The position numbers and the translations under genes are program-made. From assembly GCA_045616485.1 (NCBI GenBank), contig JAZLGU010000031.1, positions 7,849 to 71,848 on the forward strand: DNA of 64,000 nt, in the 5' to 3' direction. This document shows positions 54,772-62,898 of the stretch, piece after piece; the first letter of the stretch is position 1; every line of letters begins with the position of its first letter. Below the pieces are notes generated by a model that was not told the origin of the DNA, ran no database searches, and saw only the letters and a list, made by a program, of their open reading frames with translations. The DNA comes from RGIG3528 sp045616485 (GTDB lineage: Bacteria; Bacillota; Clostridia; Lachnospirales; Lachnospiraceae).

Positions 54772-55116
54772 CTATTTTTCAATAATGCGCTTTATCTGCT
54801 CGATCTCGTCCTCGGATAATGCCTGGCGCTTGGCAAAAGCAGCGATAAATGCCGGAAGTGATCCCTCAAAGCGCTTTTCCATAAGCTCGTCCAACTCACT
54901 TATCTGCGCCTCCTCCTTGGTAATAAGAGAAGTGACGATAGTGTTTTCATTTTTTACCACACCTCGCTCGCTAAGCCTCTTGATAACAGTAAAGGTCGTA
55001 GTCTTGGACCAGCCCAGACGCTCCTTGCACAATCCGGCCAACTCTGTGCTCTTTATCGGCTCATTCTCCCACAGAATAAGGCAAAATCTGTATTCACTTT
55101 CAAATATCTTTTGCAT
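54772..55116 (-). CDS. BlaI/MecI-family transcriptional repressor
   Basis: 114 residues: an N-terminal winged helix ('ESEYRFCLILWENEPIKSTE', 'GWSKTTTFTVIKRLSERGVV') followed by a C-terminal dimerisation helix region ('FIAAFAKRQALSEDEIEQIK'). The length and 'W-S-x-T-T' core are those of BlaI/MecI. It should bind the two CTAA-N4-TTAG dyads before its own start, shutting off itself and the M56 sensor. Start ATG has GGGGGAG five bases upstream. Confidence 0.93.
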   Translation of the reverse strand: MQKIFESEYRFCLILWENEPIKSTELAGLCKERLGWSKTTTFTVIKRLSERGVVKNENTIVTSLITKEEAQISELDELMEKRFEGSLPAFIAAFAKRQALSEDEIEQIKRIIEK

Positions 55117-55136
55117 TTTGTCTCCCCCGTATCGGT

Positions 55137-55186
55137 CTAATGTATTAGTACGATTTTATACTAACGCGTTAGACCACTTTTGTCAA
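55137..55186 (-). promoter_or_regulatory. blaI-type promoter with double operator
   Basis: Two 12-bp dyads CTAA-N4-TTAG (55137-55148 and 55161-55172) lie 24 bp centre to centre; their flanks form a larger 16-bp inverted repeat (GTCTAAT.../...GTTAGAC). TTGACA at 55186-55181 and a -10-like TAGTAT overlap the second dyad. Confidence 0.75.
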
Positions 55187-55219
55187 TATCCTTTTTTAAA
55201 ACAATTTGATTTGAAAAGC

Positions 55220-55246
55220 TAAAGTTTTGAGATATAATGCCAATAA
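55220..55246 (+). promoter_or_regulatory. Second sigma-28-like promoter (collapsed copy)
   Basis: TAAA (55220-55223), 15 bases, GCCAATAA (55239-55246), one mismatch from sigma-28 consensus. The surrounding bases match those at 51992-52028, so this is a duplicate of the first promoter. Confidence 0.75.
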
Positions 55247-55319
55247 TAGTGGCAGGAGCAGGTATATCCAGCCATATTACACTGACGTAATCACATGCAA
55301 ATGCCGGAAAGGACACAAC

Positions 55320-55364
55320 ATGGACGTTAATTACACTCAGTCTTTTTCCTACAAAGCAGAATAA
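55320..55364 (+). pseudogene. Collapsed 14-codon copy of the sigma-28 gene
   Basis: ATG 55320 begins 'MDVN' with the same leader GGAAAGG...ACATGGACGTTAATT as 52091, then jumps to 'YTQSFSYKAE' and a stop. The first 13 bases equal the 5' end of the full gene, and the next 26 equal its 3' end near 52764. The interior is missing, as if recombined across GTTAATT / GTAAATT. The ORF could still be translated as a 14-residue peptide. Confidence 0.7.
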
Positions 55365-55380
55365 CAAACAAACGAAGAAA

Positions 55381-55422
55381 AAAACAGCGATGGCAGGTGC
55401 ACTCCTACCACCGCTGTTTTTA
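55381..55422 (+). terminator. Intrinsic terminator of the short transcript
   Basis: AAAACAGCGaTGGcAGG pairs with CCTaCCAcCGCTGTTTT (55404-55420) with two mismatches, followed by TT. Confidence 0.7.
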
Positions 55423-55509
55423 AGTTGTCAATGAGAAGGTCCTGTGACAATTTCATCTGCTTTACCGGTAACACGTGTTTCGCTTATGGTATTGGGGACA
55501 GTAACCTCT

Positions 55510-55629
55510 TTAGTTGCTTCCGGAGTATAAGGACATATTGTCCAGATTATCCTCATTTTTTTTGAAATATGTCTCTATATTATTGCTGTTCTTTATTTCG
55601 TTAATAAGGGTATCAGTATCTTTTCGCAT
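55510..55629 (-). CDS. 39-residue ORF, probably a truncated regulator
   Basis: ATG 55629 has GAGGG seven bases upstream and follows the GDPD stop closely. The peptide 'MRKDTDTLINEIKNSNNI' and 'YFKKNEDN' resembles the N-terminus of small HTH proteins common in Lachnospiraceae. It stops at residue 39. A second frame over the next 90 bases ('TKEVTVPNTISETRVTGKAD') also looks coding, so a single-base frameshift in a longer gene is possible. Family and function are uncertain. Confidence 0.4.
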   Translation of the reverse strand: MRKDTDTLINEIKNSNNIETYFKKNEDNLDNMSLYSGSN

Positions 55630-55645
55630 TTCTTGTCCCTCATTT

Positions 55646-56464
55646 CTATTCTCTCGGTATAAATTGCTCAAATATAAATAAATCAAATTTATCCTTTACT
55701 TTATCCATAGCCTCCTGGCTCTTTATGGTCCAGGCAAACTGAAGTCCTCCGAATACCCTTCTCACCAGCCATCTGGATACAGTATTGGGATTTTTATCCG
55801 AAAAGGATATAAAATCCGGTTTACAGATATGGTTAAAAAGAAGGTGATGCACTGCCCATTTATCCAGCCCCTCTGACCTGCCCTCTTCTACGGAAAAATT
55901 AGCTGACAACTGGCCGCGAAGGATATCCGGGCGATTTTTTCTGTACCATCTTACTGCAAAAGGATGGAAGGATTCCATACAATAAATGCCCTTGTAATCC
56001 TTTAGTATCTCATTGGCCCTCTCACATACATGAGTATTTGAATTTATCATCTTTATTTCCATGCAGAGAGGCACTTTACCATCTATAATCTGCAACACAT
56101 CGGAAAACAAAGGAATCTTGTTGTCTGAGCCCAGAATGTTCAACTCCCGGAGTTCCTCATAGGTCTTTGATATAACCGGAGCATCCACTCCACAAAGTCT
56201 TTTCAAGTCGTCATCATGAAAAACCACCACCTGGTCATCCCGTGTCAGCTGGACATCCAGCTCTATACCATAGCCGTGTTCTACAGCTTTTCTGAAAGCA
56301 GGGATGGTATTCTCCGGTGCCTCCGGAGTAGAATTATCATGAAGGCCGCGGTGTGCATAATGCACTTTCATAAAGGGAGTTCTCATCTCTTTTCTTCCCA
56401 TAGCCGGAGCTATCAGGTAGAAATACGCAATAATAACCAATAAAACTATAATAACAACTACCAT
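55646..56464 (-). CDS. Glycerophosphodiester phosphodiesterase family protein
   Basis: 272 residues: an N-terminal TM helix (about 1-18), then a GDPD domain with 'YAHRGLHDNSTPEAPENTIP' (catalytic His, Glu-Asn), 'GIELDVQLTRDDQVVVFHDD' (Glu, Asp, second His), 'PLCMEIKM' and late 'FAWTIKSQEAMDKVKDKFD'. All catalytic positions are present. It would release glycerol-3-phosphate from glycerophosphodiesters or lipoteichoic-acid-type polymers. The membrane anchor suggests the active site faces a membrane surface. Five bases separate it from the MFS gene upstream. Confidence 0.92.
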   Translation of the reverse strand: MVVVIIVLLVIIAYFYLIAPAMGRKEMRTPFMKVHYAHRGLHDNSTPEAPENTIPAFRKAVEHGYGIELDVQLTRDDQVVVFHDDDLKRLCGVDAPVISKTYEELRELNILGSDNKIPLFSDVLQIIDGKVPLCMEIKMINSNTHVCERANEILKDYKGIYCMESFHPFAVRWYRKNRPDILRGQLSANFSVEEGRSEGLDKWAVHHLLFNHICKPDFISFSDKNPNTVSRWLVRRVFGGLQFAWTIKSQEAMDKVKDKFDLFIFEQFIPRE

Positions 56465-56469
56465 TTTCC

Positions 56470-58005
56470 TTATTCCTCCACATCCAGGCTTTCCAGCACT
56501 CCCTTGGCTGTAGGCTTGTTATCACCGTGACGTACCATCAGCATGGTGAAAAATGCCAATGCCACAAATATAGTAGCATATGGGAAAAGGGTGGTCATTT
56601 TAATATCCATTAACAAGCCTGAAAAAATAGGTGTGATAGTCTGGGCTGCCATGCTGGCTGTATAATAAAATCCGGTATATTTGCCAACGTTGCCTCCTGT
56701 AGCCAGCTCCACCACCATCGGATAGGAATTTACATTAATGGATGCCCATCCAATACCTGCTATGGAAAAAAGTACATTCATAAGAGCAGCAGGAGCACCG
56801 GCTCTCAAGAAAGAGGCGATACCAAATGCCGCTGCCAGCATAATAACACCCATAAGAATTGTCTTTTTTCTACCAATTTTTGATGACAGAATACCTACAG
56901 GGAAGTAGGATATAATAGCTGCTACCTGAGCTATCATTAATGTCAAATTATAGTCTACATTAAGTACTGTACCTGCATATACTGAATACTTTGATGTAAC
57001 GGCATTATAACCGAAATACCAGAGAATAACCGAAGCCAGGATAAGCAGTAATGAATTACGCTCTTCCTTTGTCAGCTTTCTTTCACCGTTCACATCCTCT
57101 TTTTCATCAGTAAGACCGTATTTTTTCTCTTCTTTATGCATCTCCTCCACCATCTTAGGCTCACGCACATAGGACAAGAACAGGAGAAGAGATACAATCA
57201 TGATACCGGATGTCACGCCCATGATAGTGGTGTATGACATAAGAGCATTGGAAGCTTTACCTGTACCAAAAACAGTACCAAGCACCAAAAGAGTCACACC
57301 GCCGAAAGTGCCCATGAGATTAATAACCGCATTTGCCTTGGATCTTAATGGCTTAATAGTAACATCCGGCATAAGCGCTACCGCAGGTGATCTGAAGATA
57401 GACATGGAAATCAGAACGAACACCAGGATAATCATGAATTTTATAAGAGAAGCAGGATGCTCCTTGGTCACCATAGCTGCATAGGTCTGGCGAGCAGGAA
57501 CCACATAATTTATGTAGTCTGCTGAAGTCTTGGTAACACCATCTGTTTCTTCTTCCATACCTATAGACACAAACTGATCCTTGGTAAATTTCTCAGTTAT
57601 CTTTATGCTTTCACCATCAGGCGTCCTGATGGTAAGATTTGCATCATATAAAGTCTCCTGAGCTGTAGGATTATCAATGGCTACAGATGACAGATTGTTT
57701 TTCTGCTCCAGATCTACCAGAGACAGAAGTACAAAAAGAACCGCTGCCAGCACTGTACCTACCACTATAAATGGTGTTCTTTTACCAAATTTGGACTTGC
57801 ACTTATCAGAAATACCTCCGAAAAGAGGCAGCAGGAATAGTGCAAGGATATTGTCCAGAGCCATAATGAATCCGGACCAGGCCTGATTCATACCATACTT
57901 ATCAGTAAGAATCTTAGGAATCAAAGAATCATAGGCCTGCCAAAATAAACAGATAAGGAAAAATGCAAATCCCACAAACAACGTTTTTTTGTAATTAAGC
58001 TTCAT
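56470..58005 (-). CDS. MFS transporter (GPH/SLC45-like sugar symporter family)
   Basis: 511 residues from ATG 58005 (run of G four bases upstream). Twelve TM helices, the MFS loop 'GGISDKCKSKFGKRTPFIVV' after helix 2 and 'GILSSKIGRKKTILMGV' after helix 8. The first outside loop is unusually long (about 95 residues, about 108-200), with a soluble-looking insert. Substrate is not evident; relatives carry disaccharides or glycosides. It is co-transcribed between lepB (26 bases) and GDPD. Confidence 0.88.
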   Translation of the reverse strand: MKLNYKKTLFVGFAFFLICLFWQAYDSLIPKILTDKYGMNQAWSGFIMALDNILALFLLPLFGGISDKCKSKFGKRTPFIVVGTVLAAVLFVLLSLVDLEQKNNLSSVAIDNPTAQETLYDANLTIRTPDGESIKITEKFTKDQFVSIGMEEETDGVTKTSADYINYVVPARQTYAAMVTKEHPASLIKFMIILVFVLISMSIFRSPAVALMPDVTIKPLRSKANAVINLMGTFGGVTLLVLGTVFGTGKASNALMSYTTIMGVTSGIMIVSLLLFLSYVREPKMVEEMHKEEKKYGLTDEKEDVNGERKLTKEERNSLLLILASVILWYFGYNAVTSKYSVYAGTVLNVDYNLTLMIAQVAAIISYFPVGILSSKIGRKKTILMGVIMLAAAFGIASFLRAGAPAALMNVLFSIAGIGWASINVNSYPMVVELATGGNVGKYTGFYYTASMAAQTITPIFSGLLMDIKMTTLFPYATIFVALAFFTMLMVRHGDNKPTAKGVLESLDVEE

Positions 58006-58031
58006 GTAACCCCCCATATAATATACTTCGC

Positions 58032-58679
58032 TTACAAATTATATTTTATTTTTTTAAACCATTTAAACTTTGGTGAATATTTGAAAAGCACCTTTGCTAC
58101 CATTTTACTCTTCGGCAAATACTTGTTTTCCCATAGTCTGGCATCTGCTGAGTGATTTCTGTTATCTCCCATCATAAAATAACAGCCGTCAGGTATCACA
58201 TAAGGCCCGTAGGATCCGGTCATTTCCTCTGCCAGATAATCCTCATCCAGTTTTTTATTGTTGATATACAGAACGCCATTCACTATCTCCAGCGTCTCCC
58301 CAGGGAGCCCAATCACCCTTTTTACCAGATACTTATTATCGCCCTCGTAATCATCAGGCTTGTCCGGATTGAGGAAAATAATAATATCTCCACGTTCAAC
58401 CTTATTGAAAATACGCCATCCCACCAGCTTGTCATCAGTCATGATAGTATTTTCCATGGATGATGTAGGAACAATTGCTTTAAAAATAACATACTTCGTG
58501 ATAACTAAAGATAAGGCAATAGCCACCACAATTACTATAGCCCAGCTCAGCGTCTCCTTTAATACTGCTTTAGCCTTATCCAGGCTGGTCTGTGGCGCCT
58601 TAGTCGTCTCAGTGCCAGTCACAGGTCTCAATGTGTCCATCTGTTCATCTTTATCTATATCCATCCAATTTTCTGCCAT
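58032..58679 (-). CDS. lepB: Signal peptidase I
   Basis: 215 residues: one TM helix (about 44-65), catalytic Ser74 in 'AIVPTSSMENTIM', general-base Lys120 in 'KYLVKRVIGLPGE', and the box-E 'FMMGDNRNHSADARLW'. It cleaves signal peptides outside the membrane. A 30-residue cytoplasmic N-terminal extension precedes the helix. Start ATG has AGAGG six bases upstream. It begins the lepB-MFS-GDPD transcript. Confidence 0.95.
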   Translation of the reverse strand: MAENWMDIDKDEQMDTLRPVTGTETTKAPQTSLDKAKAVLKETLSWAIVIVVAIALSLVITKYVIFKAIVPTSSMENTIMTDDKLVGWRIFNKVERGDIIIFLNPDKPDDYEGDNKYLVKRVIGLPGETLEIVNGVLYINNKKLDEDYLAEEMTGSYGPYVIPDGCYFMMGDNRNHSADARLWENKYLPKSKMVAKVLFKYSPKFKWFKKIKYNL

Positions 58680-58822
58680 AACAGTCCTCTTTATATATTT
58701 CTTTTAATGGCCTTAGCCCATTACCCTATTTTAAAGCATTTTCGATTTTTTGCAAGGTTTCACTAAGTTTTTGTGGTAATTTGTATAAAGCTGTTGTATA
58801 ATAGTTAAAGCATAAGCGTAAT

Positions 58823-58842
58823 GTTTAAGTTTTCACTTAAAC
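58823..58842 (+). promoter_or_regulatory. Operator-like inverted repeat before araA
   Basis: GTTTAAGT-tttc-ACTTAAAC, eight perfect pairs, between a TATAAT (58797-58802) and the araA ribosome binding site. This is where a repressor would block elongation or initiation. It does not match the Bacillus AraR box. Confidence 0.55.
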
Positions 58843-58861
58843 AGACGAAGGAGGTATGATT

Positions 58862-60358
58862 ATGTTACTTACAAAGAACTATAAGTTCTGGTTCTGCACA
58901 GGCTCTCAGGACCTTTACGGAGACGAGTGTCTCTCTCATGTAGCTGCTCACTCTCAGGAGATTGTAGCCGCTCTTAACGCTTCAGGTGTTCTGCCTTATG
59001 AGGTAGTATGGAAGCCTACACTTATTACTAATGAGCTTATCAGAAAGACTTTCAACGAAGCCAACAACGACGAGACATGCGCCGGCGTTATCACCTGGAT
59101 GCACACTTTCTCTCCTGCCAAGAGCTGGATCCTCGGCCTTCAGGAGTACAGAAAGCCTCTGATGCATCTTCACACACAGTACAATGAAGAAATCCCTTAC
59201 GCTACTATGGACATGGATTTCATGAATGAGAATCAGGCAGCCCACGGCGACCGTGAGTATGCTCATATTCTTTCCCGTATGGGTATCGAGAGAAAGGTAG
59301 TCGTAGGCTACTGGAAGGATGCCCGTGTACAGAATGAGATTGCTACCTGGATGCGTACAGCTATCGGTATCGTTGAGTCCAGCCATATCAGAGTTATGCG
59401 TATTGCAGATAATATGAGAAATGTTGCTGTTACAGAAGGCGACAAGGTAGAAGCACAGCTTAAGTTTGGTTGGGAGATCGATGCTTATCCTGTTAATGAG
59501 ATTGCAGAGGCTGTTGCCGCAGTATCTGCTTCCGATACAAATGCCCTGGTAGACGAGTACTACGATAAGTATGATATCTGCCTGGAGGGTAGAGATCCTG
59601 AGGAGTTCAAGAAGCATGTTGCTGTTCAGGCTCAGATTGAGCTGGGCTTTGAGAGATTCCTTACAGAGAAAAATTATCAGGCTATCGTTACACACTTTGG
59701 TGATCTGGGTGCTCTTAAGCAGCTTCCAGGCCTTGCTATTCAGCGTCTCATGGAGAAGGGCTACGGCTTCGGTGCAGAGGGCGACTGGAAGGTAGCTGCC
59801 ATGGTTCGTCTTATGAAGATTATGACAGCAGGCATGAAGGATGCCAAGGGTACTTCCATGCTGGAGGACTACACATACAATCTTGTTAAGGGCAAGGAAG
59901 GCATCATCCAGGCTCACATGCTGGAGATTTGTCCTACCATAGCAGATGGCCCTATCCAGATTAAGTGCCAGCCACTTTCCATGGGTAAGCGTGAGGATCC
60001 TGCCCGTCTGGTATTCCAGTCCAAAGAAGGCAAGGGTATCGCTACATCCCTTATCGATCTGGGCAATCGTTTCCGTCTCATCATTCAAGATGTTGACTGT
60101 AAGAAGGTTGAGAAGCCTCTTCCAAAGCTTCCTACAGCTATCAACTTCTGGACACCACAGCCGGACTTCTACACAGGTACAGAGGCTTGGCTCCTGGCAG
60201 GCGGCGCTCATCATACAGCCTTCTCCTATGACCTTACAGCAGATCAGATGGCAGACTGGGCTGCAGCTATGGGCATCGAGGCAGTTATTATCGACAAGAA
60301 CACCACCATCCGTGAGTTCAAGAAAGACCTTATGCTGGGTAATGTAGTATTCAGATAA
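58862..60358 (+). CDS. araA: L-arabinose isomerase
   Basis: 498 residues from ATG 58862; AAGGAGG lies seven bases upstream, while ATG 58856 would be one base from it. 'YKFWFCTGSQDLYGDECL' and 'WMHTFSPAKSWILGLQ' open the protein; 'AEGDWKVAAMVRLMK' and 'CQPLSMGKREDPARLVFQ' carry the metal and substrate region with Glu and His ligands. It converts L-arabinose to L-ribulose. Codon use favours GAG/AAG/CTT, unlike neighbours, as in highly expressed genes. araB and araD are not adjacent. Confidence 0.97.
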   Translation: MLLTKNYKFWFCTGSQDLYGDECLSHVAAHSQEIVAALNASGVLPYEVVWKPTLITNELIRKTFNEANNDETCAGVITWMHTFSPAKSWILGLQEYRKPLMHLHTQYNEEIPYATMDMDFMNENQAAHGDREYAHILSRMGIERKVVVGYWKDARVQNEIATWMRTAIGIVESSHIRVMRIADNMRNVAVTEGDKVEAQLKFGWEIDAYPVNEIAEAVAAVSASDTNALVDEYYDKYDICLEGRDPEEFKKHVAVQAQIELGFERFLTEKNYQAIVTHFGDLGALKQLPGLAIQRLMEKGYGFGAEGDWKVAAMVRLMKIMTAGMKDAKGTSMLEDYTYNLVKGKEGIIQAHMLEICPTIADGPIQIKCQPLSMGKREDPARLVFQSKEGKGIATSLIDLGNRFRLIIQDVDCKKVEKPLPKLPTAINFWTPQPDFYTGTEAWLLAGGAHHTAFSYDLTADQMADWAAAMGIEAVIIDKNTTIREFKKDLMLGNVVFR

Positions 60359-60402
60359 ATCTCTTACAAGTCAAAGGATTTCTGTTGACATATTTTCCAA
60401 AG

Positions 60403-60439
60403 CGGATAAAATGGTTTTTGCCATTTTATCCGTTTTTTT
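60403..60439 (+). terminator. Intrinsic terminator of araA
   Basis: CGGATAAAATGG pairs perfectly with CCATTTTATCCG (60421-60432), followed by seven T. Confidence 0.95.
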
Positions 60440-60594
60440 GCATAAATCAGGTAAAAAGCCCTGAAATTCACCAATTCTCGCATAGAGAGACAAATTTTCG
60501 CTGCTCTGGATAGACTTTTTTGTCTCGCAGGGCTACAATTCAACCGAGCTCAAACAAAAAACGCGTTAATTTGGACACATAAGAGGAAAATACG

Positions 60595-61884
60595 ATGGAA
60601 AAGAAAACTTTTGGAAGCTTTCTCTTGGCATTAAGAAAAGCTAATGGAATGACGCAGCAGGATCTGGCGGACAAGTTGGGAGTAACCAACAAGGCTGTAA
60701 GCAGATGGGAAAGAGATGAAAATTATCCCGACCTCACACTTTTGCCTGTTATTGCAGAAATCTTTAATGTGACCACAGATGAACTTTTAGGCGGTGAAAA
60801 AAAGCCTTCCGGCGAGGGAGATTTAAGCAGTGAGCAGCTTCAGAACGAAGCGAAGGCTTATAAGAAAAAGTCTGAAAAACAGATTAAAAATCTCCTAAGA
60901 AAACAGGAATTAAGATGGTTTAAAAATGTCGGCATCTGTGCCGCCATCTTTGCGGCTTCTCTTTTATTATATACACTCGCCTATGGCAAATACGTATTCG
61001 ATATAGCCACAGCCGGCCGCATAATGGAAACTGTTTTTGAATTTCTGGTGATTGTTTCTGCCCTCGTGTTTGCAATAAGCCCGATCATCGAAATCTTCAG
61101 ATTCAAAAATTATATTTACTCCTTTGAGGATTGCGAGACCGAGTCCGGGAAAATCCTGAGAAAATTCATCATAATCACATGGATTATTGAAAGCGTGTTA
61201 GTATTTACAGCAATGACACTGATGACTACAACACTGATGGACTATGGTGATTTGAGCTACATTCTCGTATTTTTGGTGATTGAGGCAGCAGCCCTTCTGG
61301 TACTCCAGATAATTAAGAAGAATCTTCGAAGAATTATCACCATGGTAATCGAAATACTTCTTTTGGTAGGACTCGTCATTTTAAATGCCAACTTCATAAT
61401 CGACCCTTCTGACATCTACAATGCAGCAAAAAAGCAGAAATTCGAGAAGCTTGAGGATTTTGTAGAATATGTAGAGCGCAATCCCAATTCCCATGCGCAG
61501 GACAGGGATTACGTAGAGCTGTATCTGGATAATAATTTCACAATTTATTACGAATACAGTTTAGAAAACGGTGATTCCGGTTATCTGGGCGATTTAGACG
61601 TTATGGAGTATCACTATGAGGCTAAATTTAACACTAACTACCTTATATTTAACTCTCACGATCAGAGCCTGGTCGCTACCTTCTCATTAAATAACAGCGA
61701 TATTCGCATTATTTCCATCATCTATGACGGTGACAAATTAACCGCCACAGTATGTACACAAAGCGCATTTTTGACAGCACAGAGAACACTCTCCTTAACT
61801 CGTTCACTGTTAGCTGTTATATTAATCATTGCTTTGATAACCACTCCAATCATCGGATTTTTAAGAAAAAAGAAAATACAGTAG
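60595..61884 (+). CDS. Membrane-bound XRE-family transcriptional regulator
   Basis: 429 residues. Residues 5-60 are a Cro/C1 HTH ('ALRKANGMTQQDLADKLGVT', 'NKAVSRWERDENYPDLTLLP'), followed by a charged linker and about six TM helices (about 103-125, 145-165, 197-218, 222-243, 250-268, 406-424). Between helices 5 and 6 lies a soluble domain of about 120 residues ('YVERNPNSHAQDRDYVELYL'). Such proteins couple a membrane signal to DNA binding. Start ATG has AGAGGA seven bases upstream. Confidence 0.88.
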   Translation: MEKKTFGSFLLALRKANGMTQQDLADKLGVTNKAVSRWERDENYPDLTLLPVIAEIFNVTTDELLGGEKKPSGEGDLSSEQLQNEAKAYKKKSEKQIKNLLRKQELRWFKNVGICAAIFAASLLLYTLAYGKYVFDIATAGRIMETVFEFLVIVSALVFAISPIIEIFRFKNYIYSFEDCETESGKILRKFIIITWIIESVLVFTAMTLMTTTLMDYGDLSYILVFLVIEAAALLVLQIIKKNLRRIITMVIEILLLVGLVILNANFIIDPSDIYNAAKKQKFEKLEDFVEYVERNPNSHAQDRDYVELYLDNNFTIYYEYSLENGDSGYLGDLDVMEYHYEAKFNTNYLIFNSHDQSLVATFSLNNSDIRIISIIYDGDKLTATVCTQSAFLTAQRTLSLTRSLLAVILIIALITTPIIGFLRKKKIQ

Positions 61885-61887
61885 AAA

Positions 61888-61975
61888 AAAATCACGGGGT
61901 ATCACTTTGATATGTACCCCTTTTACTGGACAACCAGTGAAAGGGGTACATATCAAAGTGATACCCCGTGATTTT
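61888..61975. repeat. 42-bp-stem hairpin with IS150-like ends
   Basis: Arms 61888-61929 and 61934-61975 are complementary over 42 bases with a single G-U and a four-base loop (ACAA). The inner part ACCCCTTTTACTGGAC resembles the core of the 52857-52919 hairpin. It lies between converging genes. Confidence 0.85.
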
Positions 61976-61983
61976 ATATTACG

Positions 61984-62877
61984 CTATGGCAGCATCTTAC
62001 CGGTTTCCTGATACAGAGCATACCAGTCTTCTCTGGTCATCTTGACCTCATCTGCGTATATAGACTCCTTGAGATGCTCTACACTGGCGGAGCCTGTCAC
62101 CACCTGCAGGTTTTTATCAATCATATACAGCCACTTGGTAGCGATAGCGCACTTGGTGGTATTATATTTCTCAGCATACTTTTTAAGTACTGCATTGATT
62201 TCAGGATACTTACCCTCGTCAAAGATGGAACCCTCGAAAAATCCCATCTGGAAGGGACTCCAGCACTGAATCTGAATCTTCTCCTTCTTCATGAAGAAAA
62301 GCAGGTCATCTGCTTCCTTGCTGACCATCTTGGCCGGTACATTGGTCATCATAATCTGGTCCACCATAGTGGTATTGCCCAGGCCCAGCTGTACCTGATT
62401 GCAGGCGATTTTGATATCACCCAGCTCACTCTGAAGGTACTCTATCTCACTTCTGGAAAAATTGGATACGCCAAATGATCTAATCAATCCCTTATCAAAA
62501 AGCTCCCTGATAGCACGGGCCACTTCCTCTGCATCCATCAGTACATCCGGTCTGTGTATAAGAAGTCTGTCCAGATACGTGGTCTTAAGTCTTGTTAGGC
62601 AGCGCTCTGTAGCTGCAATTATATACTCATAGCTTGAATTGTAGCCGGGGCCTATGGTAGATATACCCACCTTGGTCTGTATAAAAATACGGCTTCTGAG
62701 CTCTGGTCTTTTGGCCAGGACTTCACCCACCAGCTCTTCACAATGGCCACCGCCGTAGATATCTGCAAGGTCAAAGGCATTTACACCTTCATTTATGCAT
62801 CCTTGCATAAAATTCTCTACCTGCTCAGCATTCATACCGGCGATTCTCATCATTCCAATCATTACATTTTCTTTCAC
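61984..62877 (-). CDS. Aldo/keto reductase
   Basis: 297 residues from GTG 62877, chosen because AAGGAG lies six bases upstream. The catalytic tetrad is visible: Asp and Tyr in 'NAFDLADIYGGGHCEELVG', Lys in 'FIQTKVGIST', His in 'DRLLIHRPDVLMD'. It reduces aldehydes or ketones with NADPH. The substrate is not evident. DUF1295 lies 21 bases upstream, on the same transcript. Confidence 0.92.
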   Translation of the reverse strand: MKENVMIGMMRIAGMNAEQVENFMQGCINEGVNAFDLADIYGGGHCEELVGEVLAKRPELRSRIFIQTKVGISTIGPGYNSSYEYIIAATERCLTRLKTTYLDRLLIHRPDVLMDAEEVARAIRELFDKGLIRSFGVSNFSRSEIEYLQSELGDIKIACNQVQLGLGNTTMVDQIMMTNVPAKMVSKEADDLLFFMKKEKIQIQCWSPFQMGFFEGSIFDEGKYPEINAVLKKYAEKYNTTKCAIATKWLYMIDKNLQVVTGSASVEHLKESIYADEVKMTREDWYALYQETGKMLP

Positions 62878-62898
62878 GGCTATCTCCTTTTCTTTCCT

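Larger units (their letters stand above)
55253..55422 (+). ncRNA. Possible short sigma-28-dependent transcript
   Basis: Promoter 55220-55246 to terminator 55381-55422 would give a transcript of about 170 bases containing only the 14-codon ORF. It may be a motility-linked small RNA or just a relic. Confidence 0.35.

Noticed and set aside
58982..60214. 410-codon open frame antisense to araA
   Set aside because: It mirrors the codon pattern of araA, has no ribosome binding site or recognisable protein, and araA itself is certain.
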